Assembly (NCBI GenBank): GCA_025617745.1
Contig: CM046864.1
Coordinates: 3,618,616 to 3,682,615 of the forward strand
Source: Heliocidaris erythrogramma
Taxonomy: Eukaryota; Echinodermata; Echinoidea; Camarodonta; Echinometridae
Direction: 5' to 3'
Length of the DNA: 64,000 bases
Shown: in pieces, positions 1 to 11,339 of the stretch
Layout of the letters: every line of letters begins with the position of its first letter
Numbering within the stretch: position 1 is the stretch's first letter
Notes under the pieces: model-generated
Seen by the model: the letters and a program-made list of their open reading frames with translations, nothing else
Told to the model about the DNA's origin: nothing
Database searches by the model: none
Position numbers and translations under genes: made by a program

Positions 1-446
1 AAATAGTTTGTTATTCATAATTCAGCATCACCGTAGTAGACTCCGATGTAAACACAAAAGAGTGTGCCAATCTCGCCATCTTTGTAATGTTAATTGCACA
101 CCGAAAGCTACACGTGAAGGATAAGTAGATCCACATCGTTGCTGCCATAAATTTACATTTTTTTTCTTCACATTTCTCATGGGTTGGAAGATGAAGATTT
201 TAGCAAATACCAAGGGTGGTTTGCAATGTTCATCGTATGTGGGAATGGATGATACTTGCCCACTGAATTATTTGTTTACTTATTTCTCCGTTGGGGAGAT
301 TGCTTCCCTGTGTATGGCTTGATGATGTCATAAAACATCAAGCCCGTAAGACCTTATGGCTAGCCCACATAGGAATGGTTTCATGGGTGGACATGTGGGT
401 GCTCTCTCCCATACAGTAGATATGGTAGAATAAGTTGACTATATTT
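1..446. other. unassigned flanking DNA
   Basis: No gene, RNA or repeat structure could be supported here. The short open frames are not conserved-looking and have no credible splice context. Confidence 0.5.
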
Positions 447-549
447 AGGTGATCTGTCGTAGATCGACAGATCACCTCTTAATTTCGTCAAGATTTTTCT
501 TCTTTATTTATTATTATTAGGTGATCTGTCGTAGACGACAGATCACCTA
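447..549. repeat. two short perfect palindromes bordering the duplicated repeat
   Basis: Two near-identical inverted repeats are visible. At 447-477 the 13-bp arms AGGTGATCTGTCG / CGACAGATCACCT enclose a 5-nt loop. At 518-549 the 15-bp arms TAGGTGATCTGTCGT / ACGACAGATCACCTA enclose 2 nt. Each is followed by a TTCGTCA-containing AT-rich leader. A third half-copy, GACAGATCACCTA, lies at 2340-2352 and is again followed by AATTCGTC. They look like the terminal sequence of a repeat family repeated at unit borders. Confidence 0.7.
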
Positions 550-1870
550 TTGTATTCGTCAGAATTTTCTTTATTATTTATTTATTTTTATTTTCTCCCT
601 CTTTCTTGTTTCCACGAAATCTCAAAAAGTTTTCAGTCAATTTTCATGACATTTCTGTCAGTCATCAGGTCATATAAGGGCAAGCTTAAAAATCATTATC
701 AACGTCATCAGGTCATCATGACGTCATCCAGACGCCATTTTGTAAAATGACATTATCGTTGATATCTTCATTACAAGTCATCCAAAGTCAACCATATTTG
801 GTACACATAAACTTCAGGTCGAGGGTCAACATAAAATGTTATCAAAATCCGCGCGCACATCATGACGCGCACGTACGCGCGCGGCAAAATTTAAAAATGC
901 TCAAAATCACTTTTTAATCAAATTAGAGTATTGTTCAGGACATTTTAAGCATTTTAAAATTTTCCGTCCGTGCGCGTCCGCGCGCGCGTTATGCGCGTGT
1001 GCAGCACGTACAGAACGTAAAAACGCCGTTTTTTCGCATGGTTTGTCTTCCATACATTTTTCTTGATCATTTCCATCAACGTGGAATCAATTTCGATCAA
1101 TAATAAGGTCGTACGGGCGCGTCAAAGTCCAAAATCCGTGCGCGCGTCTATGGCGAAAATAACGTAAAAACGTGCAAAAACATGCCTCTACAAAATTAAC
1201 TCTAGCTCTTTAAATAGTCCATAAATCTCCCAATTTTTTTTCATCATCAGGTAGGGTATGAATCATAGATTTTATTTCATGTATCATTTGACCTTATAAA
1301 CATTATGACGTCATCAAAATGGCGCCAGAAGTCAAAATTTCCATTTTTCATGTTTTGATGTCATCACATTTATGCAAATTTGGCTCTAGATTCGTAATTA
1401 TTTGTCGTTTTTCGCCCAGATTTTGATATGTTATAGCTGAGACAATTTTCTACAAATATAGTCACCACGGTTTTTCATTTTGGTGACGTCATCACAGTGA
1501 AATTTTCAATTAAAGACGCCATGTCAGAATTTTCCCAATTTGCGTGTTATGTCTATGGAAGATGATTTGTTTTCTAATCATGAATCTACATGACATCGTT
1601 CTCTGAGCAGTATCTCAGTTATTTCTGGTCTATTTTCTTCCAGATTTTAATATGTTGTAGCTGAGACTATAAGCTTTTACAAGTGTGGTCTCCAATTTTT
1701 GATCAGATGTCCGCATCATGCCCAATTTTTAACTACAAAATGTGATTTGAGAATCCCGTTTTTCGTGTACGTGTTATCTCTATGGGAAATGTTTTGGTCT
1801 ATTGGTCAAAGCACTTGACTCCCATTCCGGTGACCCAGGTTCGATCCCCGTTGGGTCCATAATTTTTTAT
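545..1870 (+). repeat. long repeat unit, copy 1 (tRNA-like 3' end)
   Basis: This segment is closely related over its whole length to 2375-3680. The best block is 1090-1420 against 2890-3230, nearly identical. It starts with AT-rich sequence after the palindrome, has CG-dense stretches (ACGTACGCGCGCG type, around 860-1010) and several ATGACGTCATC blocks. It ends in a tRNA-like segment followed by a T-run. No coding frame is maintained between the copies, so it is probably a non-autonomous mobile element. The superfamily is not recognised. Confidence 0.7.
1786..1870 (+). ncRNA. tRNA-like Pol III-type unit 1
   Basis: TGGTCTATTGGTCAAAGCAC resembles a tRNA A box and GGTTCGATCCC, about 37 nt further on, matches the B box consensus. 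A run of T residues (a Pol III stop) follows about 10 nt after. The acceptor stem does not pair and the T stem is imperfect, so this is not a functional tRNA. It is more likely the promoter-like part of a SINE-related element. Expression is not shown. Confidence 0.5.
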
Positions 1871-2339
1871 TTTTTTTGCTTCTTTTTGCCTTTCATTTTA
1901 CCATCCTCTTCGACTATTATAACATAAACAATCACAAACCATTAAATAAAATGCCTTATTTTGCATGTTATGTCTATTAGAAATTAGTGTGCAGTAGCTT
2001 GTGTACAACCCTATGGAAATTTTGATTCCCTGTCGTGTATTAGAGCTACGGGGTTTATCTCCCAAGTATCCTGCAATATCAAATAGTCCTGTTTGATATC
2101 ACAATTTCTCAAAATTGGCTTAGTCAATTATCTTAAATTATCATATCATTATAATCATCATAATCACCATTATCATCATCACCATAATCATTTTATAATG
2201 ACCGTTATTAAACATTTTGCTACATTCCTCTCCTCAAGAAGCATCTTCATTCATGGCATTCTTGACTTCCTATCTTCAGTTTAGCATTTCCCCATTATTA
2301 TGATCATCCTGATTACAATCATGATCGTACAAATTGAAA
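1871..2339. other. spacer between repeat copies with cryptic ATC/ATT repeat
   Basis: This stretch is not shared with copy 2. It contains a degenerate CATCATCACCATAATCAT-type microsatellite (about 2140-2190) and no credible gene. Confidence 0.5.
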
Positions 2340-3680
2340 GACAGATCACCTAATTCGTCCTCATGACGAATTAAACTCTAGTTTATTATTTATTTTTATT
2401 TTTCGCCCATTTTCTTGTTACCATGATTCCTCAAAAATTTCATTCTCAATTTTCTTCAAATTTTCGTCACTTATCAGACTTGTTAATGTCAAGATGTGGC
2501 ATCTCATTCAAGGTCATCAGTTTATCATGACGTCATCAAGACGCCATTTTGTAAATTTACAAGATCGATTATATTTTCATAATCGATCATCAAAAATCAA
2601 CTATATTTACATCACATAAACTTCACATGACGGGTCATCAAGTCATGTCCTCACAGGTCATCTAGAGGTCAGGACGTACGCGTACGCGCGCGTCAAAATT
2701 TTAAAATGCTCAAAATCACGTAGGATCAAGTCTGCACACGTTTCAGGTCATTTTGAGCATTTCAAAAATGTCCGTGCGTAAGCGTCCGCGCGCGTTTTAC
2801 GCGCGCACAAATCGTAAATAACGTTAGAACGCTGTTTTTTTGATTGATTTGCAATCCTGACACGTTTCTTCATCATTTCCATCAATTTGGAATCAATTTC
2901 AATCAATAATAAGGTCGTACGGGCGCGTCAAAGTTCAAAATCCGTGCGCGCGTCTATGGCGAAAATAACGTAAAAACGTGCAAAAACATGCCTCTACAAA
3001 ATTCACTGTAGCTCGTTAGATAGTCCGTTGACCCCCCAATTTTTTGTCATCATCAGGTAGGGTATGAATCATAGATTTCATTTCATGTATCATTTCATCC
3101 TTATAAACATTATGACGTCATCAAAATGGCGCCAGAAGTCAAAATTTCCATTTTTCATGTTTTGACGTCATCACATTTATGCAAATTTGGCTCTAGATTC
3201 GTCATTATTGGTCGTTTTTCGCCCAGATTTTAATATGTTGTACATGTAGCTGAAGCAATTTCCTACAAAGTTAGTCACTATGGTTTTCCATTTTGACAAC
3301 GGCATCATGGTTTAATTTTACCATATATATGGACATGTCAATTTCCACTGTTTTACGTGTAATCTCTATGGGAAAGGACTTCTAAAGAAAACCTGATTCT
3401 GCATCCCTGTCTTATTTTTGCAAAATCTCCCTTATTCTTGCTCAAAATTCTTTCTCTTTGAAATATGTTCTAGCCTGATAAATATTCTTGCTAGATGGGT
3501 TCGGTTTTTTCAATCCAATTCCAGGAACATATCGAAATTTTCCGCTGAATATACGATATGAGAATCCCATTTTCCATCTACGTTGTAAACCCTATGGGTC
3601 ATATTCTGGTCTATCGGTAAAGCACATGACTACCATGGTCAAGGTACCTGGTTCGATCCCCGGGGCCGATTTTTTTTTTT
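2340..3680 (+). repeat. long repeat unit, copy 2 (tRNA-like 3' end)
   Basis: This second tandem copy of the 545-1870 element is in the same orientation. It begins with the half-palindrome GACAGATCACCTA at 2340-2352 and then a short palindrome TAATTCGTC/GACGAATTA (loop CTCAT). The central 2890-3230 block is almost identical to copy 1. The end is more diverged, with a second tRNA-like segment and a longer T-run. Confidence 0.7.
3598..3680 (+). ncRNA. tRNA-like Pol III-type unit 2
   Basis: The A box-like TGGTCTATCGGTAAAGCAC and B box GGTTCGATCCC are followed by CGGGGCCGA and a run of ten or more T. The T-arm-like hairpin pairs at four of five positions. The acceptor stem is absent. It is homologous to unit 1, and preservation of the two boxes and the terminator despite divergence around them is the main evidence. 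Confidence 0.5.
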
Positions 3681-3879
3681 ACATTATAGTCAAAGTTCAT
3701 TCGTTCATACCCTCAAAATGCAGTCAAGCGCATGCTCATTGCGAACAATTTTATTTAAGATATTTGTTCTATTAGTTGGTTGTTAATTCCCCTGAACATA
3801 GCATGTACTTAATTATATTATGATTGTATAATATGTATACATGTATAATTTGCCATGATATGTAATTATGCGCAGTGGT

Positions 3880-4325
3880 ATTGTTAATTAGGGCATCTTC
3901 CCACCCCCTCTTTCTCTCTCCCCCCCCCCCCCCCCCCCTCTCTCTTGCTTGTCTTACGTTTTCTTCTCTCTCTCTCTTCTCTCTGTTTCTCCTTCAGTAT
4001 GGATGGACTGCACCTTTTATCATGTCTGCTACATTTTTCCTGCTCTAGAACGTACTGTAGAGATTTCAGTCTTATTCTTTATCTGTATTTGTATCTGTAT
4101 ATAGTGTATTATATTTGCACCTTTTTTTTTTTGTATTTAATCTAATAACCTATGTTTACTTTTAAGAATGTATGAAATATGTAAGATCTTAGGTATGGCA
4201 ACACTTCAAGCGTCCAGCTTATATTGCCAGACCTCTGTGTGTTTCTATTTTCAAAGTTTGTATGTATGAAACTGATTATTGTGAAACATGCAGGAATAAA
4301 TAAATAAATAAATAAATAAAAGTCA
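3880..4325 (+). repeat. probable LINE 3' end with (AAAT)n tail, plus C and CT tracts
   Basis: A poly-C/CT tract (3918-3980) precedes AT-rich sequence that ends in about seven AAAT units (4294-4320). The simple tail resembles the 3' ends of CR1/RTE-type non-LTR elements. No coding part remains, so the assignment is tentative. Confidence 0.4.
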
Positions 4326-5540
4326 TATCGATCACACCCACAGAAAAATCACACACACGCACACACTTAATTTTCATTTTTCATTGCCATCTATTGACAT
4401 ACTTGTTTCTGGTCAATATAAATGAGCTCTATAATGGGCTCCCTGTGTGAAACACCCCCCCCCCCCCCACAAAAAATATGACGCACATACACACACATAC
4501 ACACATACGCACACTTATTTCATTATCATATATCTCACGAACCATTGGTCCTCAAGTTCCAAATTTGGCATGTAAGTAGACGTTGATCATATGTCGCTCC
4601 AGCAACTAATTCGCTCTTATGAGGTCATCATGACGTCATGTAGACGCCATTTTGTTACATTACATTATTAACCATATCTTCCAACAGATCTAGGGCCAAC
4701 TATTTTACAGAAATGTACCCGGGAGTGATTGAGTGGACCTCTCTGTGAGTAGAATAGATCTACTAGGCCTGGCCCTAGATCTGTTGGCATTTGTAACTAA
4801 ACATGAAACTATCATGATTGTAAACAACAACCATTTTCACAGTATGACACTGTATGAAGCTATCACAGATTCCAAAAATCAAGTGTTTTGTCAGTTGTGA
4901 TTCATTTGCATAATGATCACTTTCTGATTTCTAGAGAATCTCAATCACATGCGAAAACCTCAACAATTCATTTAATTGAAAGTTTCTGTTTTTTTACATA
5001 ATTACAATATTAACTAGACATTTAATTAACTTGAGGCTCGCTTTCTTAAGCCCAAATCACACGCATCACTTTGATTAGTCGGTGCATTCCAGAAAAAACG
5101 AAACCCTAAAATTAAGGTTATTGTGCTCTATGAAAAAAATGATCTATTTTCCATGATAAACTAGAAGTACATGTATGGTAGGTCCACTACATATCGACCA
5201 CCCTTTTTTAAACCGACCACCTTCTTGCCATATAGACTCATCGCGCACATGTATACGAAATACGCATGGGACTAAGCGCAATGTGCAACCCAATCGCACC
5301 AGACTCACTTGCTCAAGAAAAATGAGGAAACGGGTAAGAAATTGATAAAATTCATAAAATATATGGTTATAATGTTATTATATTTGATTACCTTATAAAA
5401 ATATCCTTGTTTGTGGTTTTTAGAACACATTTCCATCGATTTTCGGACGATAAATGTTCTGTAGCCGACAGTATCTACTAATAATGACGTCATACGGCTT
5501 TCTGTATGTCGCCAGCTACGCTCATATGTCATACATAATC
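4326..5540. other. non-coding region with poly-C and short repeats
   Basis: The stretch contains a poly-C run (4456-4469), CA-rich repeats and a TCATCATGACGTCATG block (4626-4641) like that in the 0.5-3.7 kb repeat. A Tc1/mariner-like terminal motif GTGCATTCCAGAAAAAA is near 5083. No gene can be supported. Confidence 0.4.
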
Positions 5541-5544
5541 TGTA

Positions 5545-5612
5545 TGCATATAAGCGGTACAGTCAGAGCGCCACGCGTATGCTAATGAGCTGAATCCGCG
5601 ATATTTATTCAG
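5545..5612. repeat. left arm of a distant inverted homology
   Basis: CAGTCAGAGCGCCACGCGT followed by a GAGCTGAAT...TATTTATTCAG block recurs in inverted orientation near 12235-12290. The GGTGGTCGGT-type block near 5205-5220 also recurs inverted near 12378. These could be eroded termini of a 7-kb element or old duplications. Confidence 0.4.
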
Positions 5613-5724
5613 AATCCCGTTTGTGCTGGAAGCTCAAAAATTGGCTCTCGTATATCACGTGATTTCACGAGAGGTTGTGACCTGCGCGTATTCGACGTCG
5701 TATTCCATACCGACGGAAAGCCAA

Positions 5725-8525
5725 GATGGCAGAATGTTACCGTAAGTAAAGTTCAAGATTATACCATTGTTTTTGTATGAAAAATGACACGTTTCTGTAA
5801 AAATTCGGGCCTGAAATAGTGCCCAGGAATTACTCCTTATTTTGTTACGATTTAGAATTGATTTTGCATCACAAAGTTCGCTTTTGGTTCCTGACCGTCC
5901 TCAGAAACCGTGGCATTTTTCAACAACTTGTTTAGCTCGATAAGAGTTCAGTGTTCAATATGTATGAAAATCTTCGTGACGCAAGATCTTTTTCATTATC
6001 AATTTCACGATGGAAGTTGCCGCTTACCTTCGTGTTGGGCAGTGAACCGCTGTGGGTGCCGACGTTGCTTTTTTTGGCTTTGTAGGCCCACCCGTGTATA
6101 TTTGTGTACTGTATACACATGGCAAGCTGCACTTAACTCGGCACAACAAGTTAAACATGTTCAATATGTTCAGTTAATAAGTCTGATGACTCTACATGTA
6201 AGTTAAGTCTATTTATTACTAGCCCTACTTCTGCCCTTATATGGAAGATACCTTATCACTCAGATTTTCTTTTTGCTTTATGATGTAGGATGGGGGTTGC
6301 ATATCACATGCATATCCGGACACTTGTTATTTTATGTTACCGCCGGTAAACAAAATTAGTCTGTCAATTTTGCCATCTGATTTTACAAAAAACGTGCATC
6401 AAGTAACACTAAAAAAAAACTTAAAAGGATATCCTCTGAATATTTGCAATGCACATAATTTTTTTAACCTGAAAGATTTGTGACAATTTGCATGAAAAGT
6501 TGTTCGATTTAATTGTTTAAAAATAACCTGTCCAGATAAACAACCTGTCCGGACATGCCGGATTCGGAATTACGATGTCTGGGAATATTACAGGTATATG
6601 AATGATGCATTCCTGATACTCTGAATATTTCTTTTGCACTCAAGTTGTTTCTAATTTTAGTGGGCAACGTGTTAAGTGAATGACAAAAACTGAGAGAAAT
6701 GTTTGAAATGAATAAAAACTAAATATGAGTTTGCTGTTGACTGGTCAAAATGCCCCGCCAATAATTTATTCCCAGTTATAATGAAGGCAGTGGCTATTCT
6801 TACGACGAGTCATAACACGCTCCATTTTCGTACTTTGCGGCGTCGTTAGAATAATTTTTCGGCTATTCTTACAACATGCACATACGCTCCATTTTCCTAA
6901 CCCTAACCCTATGCGACGTAAGAATAGCCGGAAAATTATTCTTACGACTCGTCATAAGAATAGCCACTGCGTATTTGTGTTAGCCCATAGTAGGCCTAGT
7001 ACAAAGACACTTTTGCATTATCTTTTGAATCAGAATGCCAGAAATTACACATTATACATGAGCAGAAAGAAAAATTTTCTGAAAAATTTGAGGCCATTTT
7101 TAATGCAATATGTTTAAATTTTGGTTTGCATAAATATCTTGTCTTTGTTTTATTTGTAGGTCCACCTACCATCTTGTCATGTGCAGCAAGTGTCATGTAT
7201 TTCTGGATTCCCGGAGACATCTGCACAGCTCTCAATCTGACATGCTGAATGCATCGTTGGACACCTCTCGAGCACTTGTCAATGAATATCTACCCACCCG
7301 TCCGTCCACCCATCGATCCATGTAGGTATTCATCCATCTGCTTCAGCTCCTGCCAGCATGCCACTACCCTCCAGCCATTGGGATGGCATCTACCAATCGA
7401 CTCGTCCACCAGACTAAACTATGCACCTCATCAACCAAGTGCAAGTAAATTTGGAACCCATAACAGTTCTTGTTCTTTTGTTGAACATGTAAGCACCAGA
7501 GTCAATTCCTCTTTGTAAAAAGCACAGAGCACAGATTTTTAATCATAAGGATTGAGGACAGTGCTCATTCTGTGACACGCATCTGAAAGCTAGGAAATAT
7601 TTCTGTATGCTCTCTTCCACAAGAAAGCATTTCTAAATTGAAAGATATTTAATGATCAGTTTGTTTTACAAAGTGATACTGTTAAATTTCCTTCGTGTCA
7701 GAGGTTTGCTTTACGAGAAAATTATGATAGTTTGTCATTAGAAGAACTAGAACAAAGCTTTTCTTTGAAATCCCAAGAAAATGATTCTTCAGGAGATGAA
7801 GAAGATGTATTATCAATTTTCTTTAATGCAACTATTTTACACCTGTGTAACATTTGTAAGTATACTAAATGTTTTTTGTTAAGTACTGCCTATGAACACT
7901 TTTTTGAAGTCTTAAGGCGAAAGTGCCAGATCAACGATCATACTATAGATTGATAAGAACTAAGACTTTTCTTCACACTAAAAATTACTCTGCATAAGTC
8001 CTCACGAAAGAAAGGAATCTTTTTCTTCTTGTCAGAGATCACCTTCTGATATTGTTGAAGTGTGGCATTCAAGCTGGTTTGAGTAGAGGCTTTTAAAGAA
8101 TAAATGTGATGGTGTTGATGATGGTATTGGAAATTCAAAAGACTAGAAAGGTTCCCATTCTTCCAATAACAGTGTTGAATCACAATTTAGAAATATACTT
8201 GGTCAATGTAACAGCAAGTTGCACACTCAAAAGTAAATGCATGAGAGACAATTTCATCAGAAATCCATCTTGTGTAATTGATTTCAATTTTCGTGATTTA
8301 AACTCGTATTTCGATCCATTAGTTTGGAATACCATTTGCCTTCTTACCGCCACAAGAGAGGAATATAATCACTTTACAAATTTGTTAATATTTGTAGAGA
8401 GAAAATGCAGTCAGTTTCCAACAGTTGCAGCAAGAAAAAGATTAAGATTTATCCCAGTTGAGTGCGAAAAGAATTGCTATAAAGAAATGCATCCAAGCAC
8501 TTTATGTACATGTACATGTATGTAG
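5725..8525 (+). pseudogene. possible multi-exon C2H2 zinc-finger gene or its remains
   Basis: Several coding-like pieces lie in order. The first is ATG GCA GAA TGT TAC C followed by donor GTAAGT (5725-5741). The second is an exon after acceptor CCTCAG at about 5905 whose frame continues codon-perfect and encodes CSICMKIFVTQDLFHYQFH, a C2H2 finger. A third segment at about 7160-7325, after acceptor TTTGTAG, encodes MCSKCHVFLDSRRHLH, a second finger-like piece. A fourth, at 7697-7856, is acidic (SSGDEEDV) and ends in donor GTAAGTAT. The last, at about 8106-8490, contains VIDFNFRDLNSYFDPLVW, which resembles uncharacterised repeated animal ORFs known to me only vaguely. Junctions after the second exon cannot be joined with confidence. 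It may be a broken transposon-carried gene. Function is unknown. Confidence 0.4.
6787..6970. mobile_element. foldback MITE with telomere-like sequence in its centre
   Basis: GCAGTGGCTATTCTTACGAC at the left end is matched by its near-complete inverse at the right end. An inner inverted repeat CGGCTATTCTTAC / GTAAGAATAGCCG lies inside (about 6861-6934). The centre contains CCTAACCCTAACCCTA. The whole is about 184 bp, with no coding capacity. Confidence 0.7.
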
Positions 8526-8529
8526 TGGG

Positions 8530-10700
8530 TGCAATTTTGTCTCCTTTTTTGCACATTTTGGAAACGTGTATTCTTTAACATTTTTTTACAGTATGCATCC
8601 TTTATTTCTGGAGAACTATCCTCAGATACACCACAAACGGTACATGTATATCATACAAATTTAAATGTAGATAGTGATACAAGGTTACTTTCATTTTATA
8701 GACTTTTATACCGGTAGACGGTATTATATGTATACTTCAATACAAATCGTGCATGCGTGCATAACTATTCTTCTCCAGTTGATTTGTTTCATAGTATCAA
8801 TGAAGGTCCTTGAAGTTGTAAGAAAGGCATCCTGGAAATGTGTATGGTCTTTTGCCTTCTAGTTCAGCTTTGAGGCTGCATTTGCTTCAAACCTGTTGGG
8901 TTCAGACTGTTGGGAGTAGAGTGCAAACTCCTATATTCAGTCATCCAGATATTAAACTGTATAGGTTTCTTGTATGTGAAGATGATTAAGGAGTACATGT
9001 TACATGCCAGTGGGACTCTAATGAAAATATTGATAAGATTGGATTAAGATTAAATCCAATGTTTTATATCTTACAACGGGTTGTTCTTGTGCTAAGAGCA
9101 AATGTCAAAATCGTTTATGCAAATTCAGAAAAGAGAATCGTTTCTGTGGCCCCGGTTGTCGATGTATATGGTTTGAGAACCTAGTAGTATCTTGTTCAAA
9201 ACAGATACCATAAAGTGACACTGATAGTGTATCGAGTGGAGAGGATTTAGATAAAGAATTAGATAAAGAAATTTATGTAGATTATTTTCATATTGAGTAA
9301 ATTTTTGTTGAGCCACCGAGGTGGAGTGAGACTAAGGGATCCTTTTTTTCAATAGCAGCGTCCGTCAGTCCGTCATCCATCCGTGATGCTTATAAAACTT
9401 GAATAACTTTGCAACCATTTGCCTGTTTGTAGCCATACTTGGATGGTGCATGTAGATGCTATGGGGACCTCAATATTATTTGGGGGTCAAAGGTCAAATG
9501 AGGTCAAATGTTACAATTTGCCTGCAAAAATGATTGCATACAAACATGGCGAGACACATTATTTCCTTGTTCTTTGAAGGCTCTGCCATGCAAATCATTA
9601 CTTCCTGTATATTTGTGTTACGCATCATATAGCATAATAGAAAAGTAATAGATTTTTTGTGTGTGCAAGAATTACCATCTAAATGCACATGTATAAAGAG
9701 CCAGTAAGTTGCAATACTGACGTGTCCACATAGCTCGGTCAGTATGTATGTACTACCTTGTTATCTGTTGATATCAACTGACATACCAAAGATATGTAAA
9801 TGTAACATTTCTTAAACTGTTGTGCCACTTGCAGCTGATTTATATTTCTTCCATACATGCAATGTGATTTTTATGTGGAGATAGTTGTCGCACTATGCTT
9901 CATTGTTGTAATGTCATATACTTTGCTGTAAACTACAAGTTTTGTAGTAATATCTTTCCCTGTTGTTGGTAAGATTTTTATTAAGCTCAGTCATAGTTCA
10001 TTGTGTACCTATCAAAAGGCAATTTTAATAGAGACGATCCAGATTTATGCTTCAATGGTTCTTATGCTGGGTAATTTTATTTTTTGTTTAATGCTACATT
10101 GATGGCTTTCTCGTTGGTGCATGGATGTCTTTGGGGGTTTATTTATCAGTGCCAGTCTTTCCAGCATCCATTATGATATTATGGATGGTTATCTGCCTTC
10201 TATAGTGCAATCATTGTAAAGTTATAGGTGCTTTATTTATATTACCAGATATATTGCATGCCCTTTATTTATGATATTTTGCAAGATCATCAGTTCTGCT
10301 TTTTGTACTATATTGACTCTATTTATTTATGTCTAATATTTAAAAATAGGATCGGGGATCGACCAGGATGCCTGCCTTGTACTGTAGACTTACTTAGTCA
10401 CAAGTAATCAATGTATTTGTTACTCCAAAATAATATATTGCTTCAAAACATCTTAATATTTACCTAATGTATTTGTGTTTTCTGCTGTGTAAATGAGTTA
10501 CAATGTTAGTGGTTATTTGTTCTATCATGCTCAGGCAGAACAGAAATATCAGAGATATTAAATAAAAATGTTTTGCATTTCAAATTTAAATTGTTTATTC
10601 CAGCATGCAATATATATGGTTTGGGTAATATTCTGAGAAGAGAATGAAAGGATAAGAAAACAAGTTGAAAGTGGTACTGTGAAAGTGATATTTTTGAAGA
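8530..10700. other. AT-rich non-coding stretch with dispersed repeat
   Basis: No convincing gene is visible. Around 9320-9560 a block containing CGTCCGTCAGTCCGTCATC and TCAAAGGTCAAATGAGGTCA resembles a repeat common in marine invertebrate genomes. The rest may include 3' sequence of the broken gene at 5.7-8.5 kb. Confidence 0.35.
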
Positions 10701-11044
10701 ATGGATGCCAAACACAACTCGGTCCTGAGGGGTGCCTTTTATTTTTACTCCCAAAGCTTGGGGAGTCGGATTGGGGCAGCGCATGTACTCGACCCAATAT
10801 CAATCCCCCTCCCCCAGCTAAACAAGCCCCCCCCCTGTCAGTATTCTGTTGACTTTGTTGCTGTCTATATACCTATAAAAGGAAGAGAGTTGAATTGAAT
10901 GAATGAAAGATAACTACAGAAGAAAAAGCAAATACAAATGAAAGTGTGGGCAGTGAATTAAAGACAAAAAGGAAACGGGTAGGCAGTCAGAGCCAAGATC
11001 AGATTCAGTTAAGGCAATGCTACACGAACTTTGCATGTTAAATC

Positions 11045-11335
11045 TGCCGTACACAGCAGGGGGGGGGGGGGGCAGTTGCCCCCCCCCCCCTGGCCCCCTC
11101 CGAAATTTTCAAATCCCCCTTCTTTTTTTTTTTTTAAGACTCTGATTTTAGATTTTCAAATAATTCCACCAAAGTGTGCACCAGATCGTTCACTTTCAAT
11201 TCTAAATATGCAAAAGCTCCCTCGTGTGTGAGCAGGATGTAACCCCCTCCCACACCTTCCCTCACTTGCGTGTTCCCTCGAATATTGAACACATTCTACC
11301 CCCCCCCCCCCCCCAAGAAAAATTGCATGAAAATG
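11045..11335. repeat. poly-G/poly-C element fragment
   Basis: Runs of G (11059-11072) and C (11079-11090, 11300-11314) flank a CCCCTGGCCCCCTCCGAAATTTTC block. It is one member of a poly-G/C repeat family seen again near 15.7, 16.6, 18.0, 47.3 and 48.1 kb. Confidence 0.5.
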
Positions 11336-11339
11336 TGCA

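Noticed and set aside
1786..1870. Functional tRNA gene
   Set aside because: A and B boxes are present but the acceptor stem does not pair and the anticodon arm is not formed.
3488..3775. 95-codon ORF
   Set aside because: It runs through the second repeat copy and its tRNA-like end; the homologous part of copy 1 is not open.
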